64,000 nucleotides of DNA from Aulostomus chinensis (GCA_037954235.1 JBBMOA010000018.1:13246501-13310500), one strand, 5' to 3'. Positions 1-13,800 are shown, counted from the first letter of the stretch. Numbers and translations: made by a program. Notes: generated by a model from the letters alone, not told the origin.

Positions 1-713
1 AGGGTCATACACTCTCTGCTTTACCGTCTTTCTCTCCCACACATCACAATAAAGCAGTGGGCAGAGCCCAACAGGAGTTTGCCTGGTAGGAAGGAGGGAA
101 GAAAAATAGGGAGGATTAAGTGATAAAGGAGAAAAAGAGGTAAGAGAAGTGCACCTATCCTGTGATTTAGACTAAATCTTAGGTTTTGGTTCAAATTAGT
201 GAGCAGAGTTGAAACCTACGGTAAAGTAACGTGGTAATGTTATCAGCCTCAACAGTTCATCGGGGGATGAGGAGAAATGATAGAATACCTCTCAGACACA
301 CCTGCATGCCAGTGGAGGAATAGTTTGGAGCCTCCTCTCTGTGTGGTGCTGTGCAGTTTTACAGTACTCACATTTCAGTTCTGATTTATACATTGTCCCT
401 CGTTCATGCGTCTCCCTCTCCTGATAGCAGTCCACAGCAGGCCTATAAAACGTCAATCCCATTGTGTGATATAGTGCCTGCTGTGCTGTCAGCCATTGCA
501 AAGGATTACTGGCAGGGCTGTGAGTTTTCTGGGGGCCGGCTACGGCCAAATAAGGAGGAGGAAATGGAAGTGGAAAAGCTGCAGAGGGGTTCTGCCAGGT
601 CATGTCACTGAAATGTGATCTGTAGGCCCAACTTGATGGAGCGCAGCCCGGATTTATTCAGACTTTGACGTCCATTATTGACTGACAATTGTGAAAGGCA
701 ATGTGAAGAAATG

Positions 714-716
<3 letters not shown>

Positions 717-747
<31 letters not shown>
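717..747. repeat. (CA)n microsatellite
   Basis: About 15 uninterrupted CA units. Confidence 0.95.
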
Positions 748-749
<2 letters not shown>

Positions 750-1018
750 TCTGCAGTATTTAGTTTACTGCATAAACAGAGCATTGCAGGGATGATTCAT
801 TTGTAGGCCAATCATGAAGTTAGCATCTCTAACTTAGCATTGGATTTTAACAACATTGTAGAAAATAAGATTTGAGTCAAACAAAAGATTGAGACTCATA
901 CATTTTGTTCAGTAAGATATTCTCCACAATGGGACCCCACATTTATGATTCTGAATGTATAAATGCAGTTGTTTGAAGTGCAAAGCTAACATTATGCTAG
1001 AACTTCAAGACTACCACG

Positions 1019-1134
1019 ACTAGCATTTATCCTCTAGTTATCAACTGCTGTTGCCACACTGTCGAGGCTCAGATGATGGATGCTGTCTAATTAGCAACTA
1101 GCATTTCGCTTCTAGTTAGCAACTGCTGTTTCTA
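1019..1134. repeat. Short imperfect direct duplication
   Basis: A segment of about 37 bp at 1019-1055 (ACTAGCATTT ... CTCTAGTTATCAACTGCTGTT) recurs at 1098-1134 (ACTAGCATTT ... TTCTAGTTAGCAACTGCTGTT) with a 79-bp period. Confidence 0.6.
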
Positions 1135-3711
1135 AGAAGCTTCTAAATTCATGTGTGGAATTTGCTAACATATCCTATGCCGTATAATAACATTGCTCTA
1201 GATGAGACCTTATTTTAGATATTTAACAAAAATCATGGACTTTGAGAAAAGGGAATCGACCGTTCATCAATGCTAACTTAATTCTGGGGTCGAGACATAG
1301 GAGTACATGCTGCAAGAATTACTTAAAAAAACAACAACTTTTACATAAGAAAAAGAGTCAGAAAGAGGTGTCACGCTCATAATTTCAAAGTGTTAACGTG
1401 TCTTTAAAACAATATGGATTGCTTACAAATGGCTAAATAAGACCACAAAAACACCAAAAGCAGAAGAAGCACGAAGCAAGTTTTGGTGACGTTCAAGTCA
1501 TGCATCCACACTGTAGTTTGACGTAGCATAACACTAGCTTTTTACTTCTATGGATGGCATTTAAACTTTGAAAATCAGAAAGGTAGTGTTTAGTTGTGAA
1601 GATTGGCATTAAGAGCAAAATGTGTAAATAAATGTTTGTTTGTCTTGTAGATTATTTTGGCAATAATCTAGATGTAAAAATCCCTTGGTGATGCTAACTT
1701 CTGGGTTGGTACATGAAAATAAATTCTCTTTTATTGTGGATCAGGTAACAGATTTTTGGCACTAAATCACTGGGTGGGTAAAAATATAATATAGAACAGA
1801 TGGACATCTTGTATGTCAACAGTACTGAAGAGCCAGCCAATTGGACCGACTCCAGTTTAACTGGCAGGTGAGCTGATTCTCTCCAGTTTGGGATTCTTTT
1901 AGTCGATAATGTTGTAACATGCTGTCTGCATTTGAAGACACAAATCAATCGACAGTTCAATTTTATACTCATTTGGATGCATGAGATTGGGGAATAAAGA
2001 TATTTTGTGCAATCATTGATGTTCTCTGCAAAGGATTTTCTCGGGGGAGATTTCAATAAAATTACAAAAAAACAAAAAAATATTGCACCAATAGAGATAG
2101 GTTTACCTAAGAGAACAACTATTTAGTGAGTTAAATGTTGATTTTGTGTGTAATATGCATGCGCGCTTGTGTGTGAGAGAGAAAGACACTTTCATTCGTG
2201 AGTATGCTGGTGTGCATTTCATTAGAAATCGGTTTGATTTAAGGCAGTTCTTGGCCGTGCTCCACCGCTACTGCAGACGTCAGCAGCTTGGCCAGCTAGC
2301 AGAGAAGGATGGGATTGTTGGGGGAGGGGTGGAGGGATAGAGCAGATGGAGAGCAAGAACGATGGAAAGTTGGATGTCAGTAGGAAAGAAAGAAAAGACT
2401 GTTGACATGATGGAGAGGTTAGCAGGTGGAACAATGAGAGAACCGTTACAGAGAGAATTTAGCATACTGAACACAGAGAGAAGATTCCGAAACGATGTCT
2501 CACCAAGGAAGAAACCCCTTTTTCTTCTCCGTATTTATTTTAATTGATTTTTTGTGGACTGTTAAACGATTATATATATAAACCTCCATCTCAGGGTTAC
2601 AGATCATAACGCTGAAATAAGCAAGAGCCAAAGCTCGTTCTTAATGACGGCCTGAGTCACAAATACTGTTAAATTTCATTTCAAATCTTATATATCTCTG
2701 TATGTATACATCTTTTGTACTTGAATTATATTAAAAGTCGCAATTCTATTTGTTAGGAAACCTTGTTTATATTGCTTTCTTGGACAGAGGCATTTCTGAA
2801 AATATGCCACATAACTTCACTCCCCGAGCAGGCAATAGCTGACAGCGCTGACGTTAGCTGATATAAAACCATTTATGCAGTAATATTCAGATATAAACAG
2901 AGTGTGAACTCAGTGGAGACAAGACGGAGAGCCAATAAGACACACAACAGCTAAAGGCTGGTGCAACATGGATATTATGTGCAAAGCCTGTACACAGGAA
3001 AAGCTATTACAGGACACATGATACTGACACACAAGACAATAAAAAAACACCCCAATGTTCTCGTGTTCTCAAGTTTTATTTCCAGTGATCCAGCCTGTTA
3101 ATGTTTTGGGGAATGAATCCTAGTCGGCACCGTTTCTAATAGTGGAAAACTGCTCCTGTCCTCAGAGGCTCAAACAGGAAAAGCTCTAAGGAGAAAGAGC
3201 CTCTCTAGCAGATCAGTTTGTTATTAATGTGGCATACGTACTGAGTACCATGAAAACAAGGCAAATGCTACTGTTTTTACTGTCTGCTGTATTTAATCCT
3301 GTTTTCCCGGCTGAGTAGGTTATGCTTGTTGGTGATGCTCAAGAAAACTAAAGTATTTCATCCTGTCGGAAAAAAAAGAAAAAAAAAATCAGCCTTCCAG
3401 TTCTGGAGTTGACTTACATGTTTGTAAGATTCTGTCATACAGCCATAAAAGTGACTCACATGTTAGCATGCCTCATTCGCTCGCACAGAGCCAAACAGAT
3501 ACCAGAGGACGCAGGAGCGTCGTTTTAATGAGCTGCTGTCCCTTTCCCTCTGCTGTCAATTCAGTGCAGCTGCTATTCAAGCAGCGAGTATGACTTTTAG
3601 TTTGTAAAAAAAAAAAAAAAAAGAACACCAAGGGGGAAAGGTGGAAATATCGGTCCGCCATTGAGACGGCAGCAAAAGTAGCAACCAGCCCCAAATTATA
3701 TTTTGTGTAAA

Positions 3712-5290
3712 GTACAAGCTGGATCGGGCTGCACGGTGGTGCAGTGGTCAGCACTGTGGCCTCACAGCAAGAAGGTTCCGGATTTGAGTCCCGGCTCGGG
3801 CGTGGGATCTTTCTGTGTGGAGTTTGCATGTTCTCCCTGTTCCTGTGTGGGTTCTCTCCGGGTACTCCTGCTTCTTCCCACTGTCCAAAGACATGCAATT
3901 TGGGGACGAGGCTGATTGATACTCTAAATTGACTGTAGGTGTGACTGTGAGTGTGAATGGTTGTTCGTCTCTGTATGTTGGCCCTGCAATGGACTGGCGA
4001 CCTTCGTCTTCGTCGTCCTCTGCTTCATCCGGTGGGTCCAGGTCATCAGGGCAGCAGTCTCATCAAGGAAGCCCAGACTGCCCTCTCCCCAGCCACTTCA
4101 ACCAGCTCGTCCGGGAGGATCCCGAGGCGTTCCCAGGCCAGCCGAGAGATATAATCCCTCCACCGTGTCCTGGGTCGGCCTCGAGGCCTCCTCCCAGTTG
4201 GGCATGCCTGGAAAACCTCCAGAGGGAGGCACCCAGGAGGCATCCTCACCAGATGCCCGAACCACCTCAACTGGCTCCTCTCGACATGGAGGAGCAGCGG
4301 TTTTCCTTTGAGTCCCTCCCGAATGACTGAGCTTCTCACCCTATCTGTAAGGGAGAGCCCAGCCACCCTGCGGAGGAAACTAATTTCGGCCGCTTGTATT
4401 CACGATCTTGTTCTTTCGGTCATTACCCAAAGCTCATGACCGTAGGTGAGGATTGGAACGTAGATTGACCGGTAAATCGAGAGCCTCGCCTTTTGGCTAA
4501 ACTCCCTCTTCACCACAACAGACTGGTTTAGCAACCGCAAGACTGCGGATGCTGCCCCAATCCGCCTGTCAATCTCCCGCTCCATCTTACCCTCACTCGT
4601 GAACAAGACCCCGAGATACTTAAACTCCTCCACCTGAGGTAAGACCTCCCCCCCCGACCCGGAGTGGGCAAACCACCCTTTTCCGGCTGAGGACCATGGC
4701 CTCAGACTTGGAGGTGCTGATTCTCATCCCAGCCGCTTCACATTCGGCTGCAAACTGTCCCAGCAAGAGCTGGAGGTCGTGGCCCAATGGCGCTAAGAGG
4801 ACTACGTCATCCGCAAACAGCAAAGACGACATCCTCCCGCCACCAAACTTGACCCCCTCCACCACCCGGCTGCGCCTAGAAATTCTGTCCATAAAAGTCA
4901 TGAACAGAACCGGTGACAAAAGGCAGCCTTGGCGGAGTCCGACTTACTACCGGCCACACGGACCAGACTCTCACTCCTCCGGTAGAATGACCGAATGGCC
5001 CTTTGTAAAGGGCCATCCACCCCGTACTCCCGGAGTACCCCCCACAGTATGCTCCTGGGAACACGGTCGTAAGCCTTCTCCAAGTCCACAAAGCACATGT
5101 GGACTGGTTGGGCAAACTCCCATGCCCCCTCCAGCACCCTAGCGAGGGTGAAGAGCTGATCAGGACTGGCGACCTGTCCAGGGTAAACCCCGCCTCTCGC
5201 CCGTTGATGCTGGGATAGGCTCCAGCCCCCCCGTGACCCTTACTAGTAAGGAATAAGCGGAAGACGACGATGGATGGTACAAGCCGGATC
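3712..5290 (+). mobile_element. tRNA-derived SINE with target-site duplication, interrupted by a LINE
   Basis: The SINE body is 3726-4003 plus 5176-5276 (about 380 bp). Its head has Pol III promoter boxes: A box TGGTGCAGTGG at 3737-3747 and B box GATTTGAGTCC at 3781-3791. The body contains the stretch GTGTGGAGTTTGCATGTTCT, familiar from dispersed fish repeats, and the tail is GGAATAAGCGG then GACGACGATGGATGG. A 14-bp target-site duplication flanks it: GTACAAGCTGGATC (3712-3725) and GTACAAGCCGGATC (5277-5290), one mismatch. A LINE inserted later in opposite orientation splits it. The exact Repbase family name was not determined. Confidence 0.88.
3991..5175 (-). mobile_element. 5'-truncated, frame-broken non-LTR retrotransposon (LINE) with 13-bp target-site duplication
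   Basis: About 1.16 kb of LINE (4004-5162) lies antisense to the host SINE. Identical 13-bp copies of GGACTGGCGACCT at 3991-4003 and 5163-5175 mark the insertion. The minus strand encodes the later part of a reverse transcriptase: motif A FVDLEKAYDRVPR (near 5050-5090), the catalytic LLFADDVVLLA (near 4780-4830), then EFKYLGVLFTSEGKMEREI (4570-4630) and the C-terminal WFGHLVRMP with RRPRGRPRTRWRDYI (4110-4270). At least three frame changes break the reading frame, near 4919, 4640 and 4390, so it is dead. The 5' end is lost inside the RT domain, typical of incomplete reverse transcription. An RTE/Rex-like clade is my guess from the short-repeat tail. Confidence 0.9.
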
Positions 5291-5708
5291 AGAGGAACAG
5301 CTCACTACAAGCCAGTAATTAAAAACAAAATTAGCAAAAAAAAACAAACAAACTCAAGGCAGCGCCAAATCGTTTTTGGGTACTTTCTTCAAAATTTGCC
5401 ATTTCCATCAGCCTTCTCTATTGTGATACTTCAGTATTCACATCACAGTACTACTTTTGAATTTACTCGTTGTGCCTCTATCGTGGAGCACCAGCGTTTG
5501 AAGTCACAAGCGCACGCGCTAACATTTGTTTATGGCATCATTGTGGAATCTCAACGCGAAAGGGATTGTGGTTATTAACTCAGCTGCTGCCAGCGCAGAG
5601 GAAGTCTGAGTCTGAGACAGATACGGTGCCACATTTGAGCCACTTTTCTGCTTATGCACTAAACCCCCCACCCAGTTTGAAATGTACTCCACCTTTGTCT
5701 CAGTAACA

Positions 5709-5804
5709 ACACACACACACACACACACACCTGATATCAGGTGGAGGATACTTCAGTCAATGATCCATTTAACATCCTGTGTGTGTGTGTGTGTGTGAGA
5801 GAGA

Positions 5805-5842
<38 letters not shown>

Positions 5843-5851
5843 ATGTGTGTG
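5709..5851. repeat. (AC)n then (GT)n microsatellite cluster
   Basis: An AC run at 5709-5731 and GT runs at 5779-5797 and 5807-5851 lie within 145 bp. Opposite phasing makes an inverted pair that could fold into a hairpin. Confidence 0.9.
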
Positions 5852-6418
5852 GGTTAAAGCTGTAACACCATGTGAAAGCAGTTAGGCAGAGAGAAGCAAT
5901 GAGCCGGCTAAGACCCCAGCAGGAAGGCATATTGAATATTGTTGAGCTGTGTCAGGAGAAAAAGCTGTTATTAGCAGAACCCAGCAGGGTCCTGGGCTCC
6001 AGGTAAGTCAGGGGGAGACAAAGAAGCGAGGCAAGTAGCGGAGAGGGAGGGAGAAGAGGAGGCTGTGTTCGTAATTTGAAGAGTAGATGCGTGTAATGGA
6101 ACCACTGATGATGGCCGTGATCACGGTAGTCTCTTAGATGATGGTGATGATGTTACCAAACACATGATCAGGTGCTAATATGCTGCAGTGATGCTAAATT
6201 CAAATCCGTAACTTCTCCTCGTCATCTCACTTTCAGACCGGACACAAGAAGAATGTGAACACAGTTGTCAAGCTAGAGATGGAAATATAATGTTGTCCCC
6301 AAGCCATAAGCTGGCGGTTTCCTCCTCCCACCCTGCAATTGAAGCTCCAGCCGTATCCACGGTGGCTTGACAGCCTCACACAATAGACACAGTAATGGTT
6401 GGGTTCATAGTGTCGTGG

Positions 6419-6444
6419 ACACACACACACACACACACACACAC
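6419..6444. repeat. (AC)n microsatellite
   Basis: About 13 AC units followed by CTCACTCACA. Confidence 0.9.
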
Positions 6445-9400
6445 TCACTCACAAAATAGAAACGTACGCTGGCGTACACCGAGACCACAGGCTTTCAGTG
6501 ACTCAAAACATAAAGATCATCATTTAGACTTTTCCTTCCCCTTCACAGGAAGCTGGAGACACTGATTATATACTCTTTGTTTATGTAAGGCCTTTGAGTG
6601 TCATTACAAAAGAATGTATAGATTTTTAGGTTAGAATATCAAAGCAATTACTCCTGGTTGTCCATCACTTGCCAACATCACCAATAAAATATATTCAAAG
6701 GAATAACTCCACCGTTTTGAGTCCTTGAAGATTTGGACGATCAAAGGTTACCGTGACACTGCACTCTTTGCAGAGACAAAAATGGCATTTTTCATGTGAT
6801 ATTTGTTTTATCCAACATAATAACATCAGATTAAATAATAATGACTGGATAATCAAATGCAAGCTCGCACACGAGTGATTTCGGTTCGATTTACTGTATA
6901 TTGCAGCGTGTGTTTTTGGACTCAAAATAGCTTGACATTCTACAAAACTTTATTCGCAAAACCGCATGAATGGAATAGTTAGGTGTGTCATATTTAGTCC
7001 TTGGCATGTATTCACATTGCTGTTGGTCTGTAAAGGTGTTTAAACTTAAGAAAACACTACAGATTAAGTTCAAGTAAGAACTTCCATCACACAGTCCAGT
7101 ATTTGTTGGCCCATTCCCCCCTCAACCTGCCTCCTGGCAGGGACCCTGTCACTGCGCATCATCATAGAAACGTGGACGATTAAGGCTTCAGAAATGCTGA
7201 AATCTTACATCTTCAGGAGTCTACAGAAACTTTTGCCAACTTTCTATTCTAGCGACTGAGCTCAATCTGGGTTGACCAGGTTCAACTTTTTTCTCTCACG
7301 CGTACTTCGGTTGCTTTGGTCTTTTTTAATGAGTTGGTTTTTTTTTCACGCAGGGCTCCAATCATTCTGAGCTCCTTACTTCTTCTCCCTCGCCCCTCCC
7401 ACTAACAGTGAGTGTGTCCTCAGAGAAGGACTGATATAGACGCTGGCTAAAACTACTAACAGGACATCTGATGCAGTGAGCTAAGAATAAGAACACCAGT
7501 CAACAGCTCTCGTATACGTAGGATGTCTTGACAGGGCCACTTAGGACCGGAGACCCCGGGAAAAGTTACATTATAAAGCATTTTTGTACTTATAAGAATC
7601 AGATGTTTTCATTGCGTATGTTTTAATACCGTAAGACTTTTCCAATTGTTTTATTGGTTTAATTCTGTCATGCAAACAACTTTCACGCCAAGACGACTGG
7701 AAATGTTTCAGGAATCTGAAATGAGAAGCTTACTGCCGATCTTTGAGAAAGCAACCTTTGTGTGCGCAGCAGATTTCATAAGGCATTGCACAACATTCTC
7801 CCCTTAAAGGAGGTCAAAGTCATCTGGCATGAACCACGCACCCTAAAGACACACACTGGAGTAACCCGCCACACCCTCCATCTCACAGCTCCTCTTCCCA
7901 GTTCAGGTCTGCTTTTGCAGCTACTGAAAGGTCAGCTCTTTTTTTTTTTCTCCTCTAAAAATGGCAGCACACAAATCATCAGCTATCTTATTGTCAGAGA
8001 GGGTGAAACGCTGGCTTAGAGTATATAAAGATACAGGACAGGGTTTGGCTTGCATTGGATTTCTCCTACAGTTAACAAAGGTGCACGCATACACGCACCA
8101 GAATGCAGATTCACACTCACACAAACACACACAGAAACCTAAAATCTCTGATAAGCGCTTTCTCCTGTTCTCGCTCTCTCTGTGTTTGTGTGCTCACTTT
8201 CCTCTTTTCTAACGCTTCTCATGGTCGGAATAAGTTTGGGTTTATGAGGCCTGGTAGAAATCCAAGAGAATAAATGTGAGCAGGCAGCGTCTCCTCCGAG
8301 GCTGGATGAGGGCTGTTAGACACACTCTGACTTATGCAAACGTATACACAAGCGTACGAAGAAAGGGGAACACGTGAATCGCTCCCCCCTTCATACATTT
8401 GCAAATCTGTAATTTTTTTTTTTCTCGTATCGGCTCTCGTGAATGAGCTCATTGTCAATCTGTATTTCACACGTCTGGTTTTGGATTAGCAGGCTCTTCG
8501 TTTTTATCACATCACAAGAGCATACATAAACACTATATAGTGGGTGTGTGTGATATAAAGTGAGTGCTATTGTAAATAATTGCCGTTCTCTCATATGAAA
8601 CAACAACAGGATGGTGTCTGATGTGCCTCACCCACTGAAAGTCCAGGTTTAAGTGAAGTGTGGCGCGTGGGTAGAGCGCGCAGGTGGTAAGACATGATGC
8701 AAAACGTGTGCTGCTGTCACATAATCATAATTCAGTCATAAACAACCGAAACAATGAGATAATTTATGCCTCAAATTGAAATTAATCTCTGGATCTGATT
8801 ATTTACACCTGGTATTGGCATGCGATGGCTGTTCGGCTGAAGTTGTCACCAACCTCATTCTTCATCATTTGCTAACGGAAAAAAGGGAAAAAAACTTTGC
8901 TGTTTTTTTTGTCGAAATTGAAACTGAAAGCGGAAAATTCCTCTGGGCGTCACTCCATCCATTTTGAGTGAGGCTGCACAGCCAATCCCCTTGCTTTTAT
9001 CATGCTAAGAACAGAATAATACGTATATCAAGATGAAAGTTTGATTTCAATTCACAAAATACATACAACAACATGAAAACAAACAGGGTCCATTACGCTT
9101 TAAAAAAAAGCCCCCTGTAAATATTTGTGGCGAATCTGTCACTTTGTTGAGTAAAGAATACTGACGTCTCTTTGGATGGAGGACTTCTGAATATATTCCT
9201 GGTTACCAGAGGGACTCGGTAGCATCTTCCAGAGCATAAAGGCTCAAAATGGCTAAGCGAGGATGGGAGCTATCCTGTAGGATACTTTACTTTATAGGCT
9301 TTTGTGGTTTGCCAGCAATTAAGCCGGACAAAGATATTTTCCCAGATGGTTTATTCTTGAGTCTTCAGTTTAGGTGACCTCACCAGGCAGGAAGGCGAAA

Positions 9401-10160
9401 ACATTTCAACGATAGTTTTGTACCCAAGATCCAAAAAGCATATGAATTTACATGTCTTCCTCTCAGGAAGAGGCTGTGTTCGATCAGATGAAGCGTACTC
9501 AGCCTCTCCCAGCTCACACGTGACACTTTCCCTTCTTAGAAAAGACAACGTAAATGTTTTTCTGCTCACTGCAGGGGTTTGTTAGATACCTGTCCAGCAC
9601 AGAGCAGCCTGTCTCCTCATCAGCAGGTGAAAGCTGAACCGAGATTCTGGAACAACTTTATCCACTCACTATTTCACCTCAGTAAGGCTGTATTTCCTTT
9701 TAAGTCTATATTTTGTAGTCAAGGACAGTGCTGCAGACTCTTTAAGGAAGGTTCTTGCAGGTACACATGTGCATGAAGTAGGATACGGCAGGAAATCGAA
9801 TTCTCGTTGCGATGCAAACTCATATTCACATTACATAAAACCAAACGCCGTCTAAAACTGAATTTGTCTTATACAGTTTGGGCACAAGATCATTTTCAGT
9901 TTTCAGCAAAGAAAGAAAACCATGACAACACGTTGGACTACAGACCTTTTGTTCTTAATCTTTAGTTTGCTGCTTAACCAGAAATTCTCTGGATAACCTC
10001 GTTTCTCTTGTGTATGGTCAGTGACTCACAAGCGCAGCACCTGTTACTGCATCAGTCTCTGCATGCGCTACACCCGTTAGATTTTTGGGAACACATATTT
10101 CACCCCCTCCCCCGTTCGGTCTCCATCACTCTATGGCCTCTGTCATGAGCCATCATCTCT

Positions 10161-10162
<2 letters not shown>

Positions 10163-10219
<57 letters not shown>
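10163..10219. repeat. (CT)n microsatellite
   Basis: About 28 uninterrupted CT units. The Arg-Glu frame on the minus strand here is an artefact. Confidence 0.95.
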
Positions 10220-10221
<2 letters not shown>

Positions 10222-11816
10222 ATGATAGGCTGTGCCAAGTTGAAGTGAGCTGACTCACAAACAGTGTGGGTTGCCAACTAAACTCCAACAAATATACAGA
10301 GATAGGATATATAGGGAGAGAGAGGCAGAGAACATTACTAATGAAAAACTGCCAAAAGCACAGAGGAATAATAAAAAAAAAACATCTCAAATTTAGATCA
10401 TTCAATTTAAAACAAGCCAAAGGATTTATATAAATAGCATATAAAATGCACCCAAGAACTTGTCCAAAGTCTTTTTTTTCCTCCTTTCTTTTCTCTCTGC
10501 ATCTGTGTTTCTACTGAAGCTGCAATCTGGCAGAAGTGGCTACAAATTAATAATTTGCTCCCCAGAGAGTCGCAGACTGAGTCACTCCTCCAATTACAAG
10601 TGGTAGAAAGTAAACACAGGAGCACATAAAGGTAGGCAGGGAAGGCAGGAGCTCCCCTTGGGAAAACCACCAACCTCTTTTTTACACAAAGACACACACA
10701 TAGGAACATGACATATCACGCAGGAATAGACACACACGCACACAAACACACGAGCTTTTTCACGACAATGAGCCCCACTTCTGCCAGCCAGAAACAGGGT
10801 CATCTCACAAGTTTTTATTACCTTCAGCAATTAAAGCTGTTCTGTTCAGCAGTAACTTTTAACATTTTTGCATAAAATACCTCATAGCTCTTTATCATGG
10901 TGTTTAACGGTGTGCAAACAGTGATTATGTTGGAAATGCAGGAAATGAATGGTGGACATGCTGTACTTAGCTAACGCCCTAGCATCAAGTACACATGGAC
11001 TTATGGGATGCTGGTTGCTATGCCTCATTAGCTCCAAGGGACGGGAGTGTCACCCAAACACACACGTATATCTGTGTGTGTGGGACACGTGTACTACTGA
11101 GCTTGTGTGTGTGTGTGCGTGTGTGTTACTCTGAGTGGACATTAATCATCTCCACTGCATAGAAGTGGTCATTTAGTCGAGGTAAGCCAAGGTTATCTGC
11201 TGTAGGCAACTTTAGCACCACACTCATCACCGTAAGAGTTCATAACAGGTCATACTGGTGAGATGATAAAACACACCTTTATGTCTCCCTCGCTTATACA
11301 CATCTCATGTGGTGTGTGTTCTTTTCCTTGTCTTGTGAGAGGATGAAATAACCTTAAAATACTGAATTTGATGGCTCCTATTGAGAAAGTACAAATTTTT
11401 CCTGTATGCTGCTATGAATTTATTGGCAAGATGAAAGGAAAATCAGGAACATGTCAGATGTAATATTTCCTTCTGTTTCTGTGTTTTTAACTGTATTTAG
11501 AGATAAACCACATATCCAGCTCAGCAAGAAGGGATCATACGAGCCACAAGCTGGAGCCTACTATCACACCCATAGTTCTACAGCACTAAACTTCATCACC
11601 CCTGATCCGCCCAAACCTCCACCACACCTCCACCACAAACGCCCGGACCCCACCCTTTCCACTTTATAATCAGAGTTGCCGAGCTAAGCAGAGTGAAAGC
11701 ACAGGAAAGACAGTGGGGGCCAGTGCTCGACCCCCATTCAGTGCAGTCAGTGGGCCTGTCCGGGCCCCGAAAGCTCAGATTACATCCCACATAATGAGAG
11801 GCCTGGCTCAGCAGGC

Positions 11817-11819
11817 TCT

Positions 11820-11874
<55 letters not shown>

Positions 11875-12040
11875 CTCGCTCTCTCAGTCTCACACACACA
11901 CACAAAAAGAGACATGCGCATGCACACACACTGTGGCATTATTGCTGAAGTCCTGTTCTGTTCTGTTCTTCTATCTGGTTGCTGCTCTGACAATTGCCAG
12001 CACAGCTGCTTTACATGTCTCTGTATGGCTAAAGGAAGTA

Positions 12041-12106
<66 letters not shown>
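11817..12106. repeat. (CT)n and (AC)n microsatellite pair
   Basis: A CT array at 11817-11886 with a CG-interrupted end, and a pure AC array at 12042-12106, with a 155-bp spacer. Frames crossing the arrays are artefacts. Confidence 0.95.
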
Positions 12107-12107
<1 letters not shown>

Positions 12108-13717
12108 CGTGTGTCTGTGTTTGAGGTCTAATATACCAACATGGATGCATTTTTCCTCCTAATCGTTGCCTTTGATCCAACATCTCTTTTATGCTTTCCC
12201 AGACAACATGCTCCTCTAACCAGTGACTCAACCACCACACCAATGGTGAGCTGGTCCAGCACTCTTATCAGAGGTCAAAGCAACAATAAACGGATTAAAA
12301 TAATGCTTTGGCAAATTTGATGATGGAATTTTGGTGAAACTTGGAAGGATGATTAATGCTTTTTTTGTATAAATTAGTTTTATAATCTATTACATGTAAG
12401 ACTGCTTTATAAACATAATTTAAATGTAATACAAAATTTACGAAGGCTCTTTTTCAGCCTTATTCCAAAGTTGGGAACACTTCACTCTAACCCAGGGCCC
12501 CCATTTTATCCATCCAGCTTTGCTGTAACCTGTCAAATTTATGATGAACACCGAGAGATGACTAGACTAACTAGTTCTCTTAATTATCTGTGTTTGCTTG
12601 ACATTAAAACCTAGTTTCAACCCTCCAACACCACTGAGGTGTGTAGACCTGCCTAAGTGTCCTCCCTCCCTAAATTGTTCACATTCCCCAAGGTTTAAAA
12701 TTCATATTCCTCTTCCGATATCTAGATGTACAAGCACACACACACACACAAACACACACACGCGCACACAAACAAATCCATTCAGCGCACATCTCACAGC
12801 CTACTCACTCTGTGTGGGCCGGCATTGTGTTTATTGCTCCGTGCTTTCATAGCACCAAGGCCATTAGCATTGTGAAAACCTGGATCGGGGCACTGGGAGC
12901 TTGTGCGCTTGTGTATCTTAGTGTGTCGCTGTATTTGTGGCCTTAATGTGCCGCAGGACATGAGCTTGTGTTTATAAACATAACACATTATTACATCTCT
13001 CAGATGTCTATTTTTCCCTTTTTTTGTCAAAGCATCCACCTCTATTTTCTTCCCCTCAGGAGTGTGTGTGTGTTACTGTGTATGTGACCGTGTCATAAAA
13101 GAATGAGTGAGGTCACAGACTTTTGCTACAAAGGCTCCCAGCCCAAGGTCTACTAGAGTACAAGCAGTCTTTGTCAAGGCCATGTGTGGAGTGCTCTGTG
13201 CTGCATTACAATGGGTCGGGGAGGGAGAGCGATAGAGAGCAAGGATGGAAAGAGAGAGAGAGAGAGAGAAAGAGAGGGGCTCTAACAACTTCTATTGATT
13301 AGCAGCAAACAGTTCCACCTAACACCCCAGCTGATGTTACTCCCGCCAGCAAAAAAATGCAGCACCTAAAAGCTATCCACCCTCTCTGTGCTGTTTTTTT
13401 CTCCATCTCTAAATAATGCCACATAAATATCATTAATATGCTGCAGGGTTGCTCATCTTTATTTGGTTTTACTATGTGAGCATCCTAGGATGCTATTATT
13501 ATTTGTCTCTTCATTAGTTTGTATAGGTGAGTCTTTCTCTTCATCCGTTTATATCACCGCATTTCCCATGAGCCTTTGTTTAGGAGAAGTAAGTGCCGGG
13601 CTTGTTGTCTGTTTCAACTTGAGAGAAGTCATGCTGATGCAGAGTCAGGTCAGGAATTTAGTCACAGCTGCTCTATACTCAAGTATAATCTGGCCTTGAT
13701 GGTCCAGTCTAGGTAGG

Positions 13718-13719
<2 letters not shown>

Positions 13720-13782
<63 letters not shown>

Positions 13783-13800
13783 CACACTCACACACACATA
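13720..13800. repeat. (CA)n microsatellite with CACACT variant end
   Basis: About 27 CA units, then CACACT hexamer variants. Confidence 0.95.

Larger units (their letters stand above)
1..3711. other. Non-coding stretch, no gene supported
   Basis: The stretch contains only short frames without recognisable protein features. It holds the CA array at 717, the small duplication at 1019 and poly-A tracts near 3370 and 3606. It could be intergenic or intronic. Confidence 0.6.

Noticed and set aside
3726..3800. tRNA gene suggested by A and B boxes
   Set aside because: The boxes belong to a SINE head. The sequence continues into the SINE body and no intact cloverleaf with an acceptor stem could be drawn.
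4696..5142. 148-codon plus-strand frame
   Set aside because: It is the antisense of the LINE reverse transcriptase remnant.
11713..12243. Frames of 60-149 codons over CT and CA repeats
   Set aside because: They encode Ser-Leu, Thr-His or Val-Cys dipeptides from microsatellites, with no other support.
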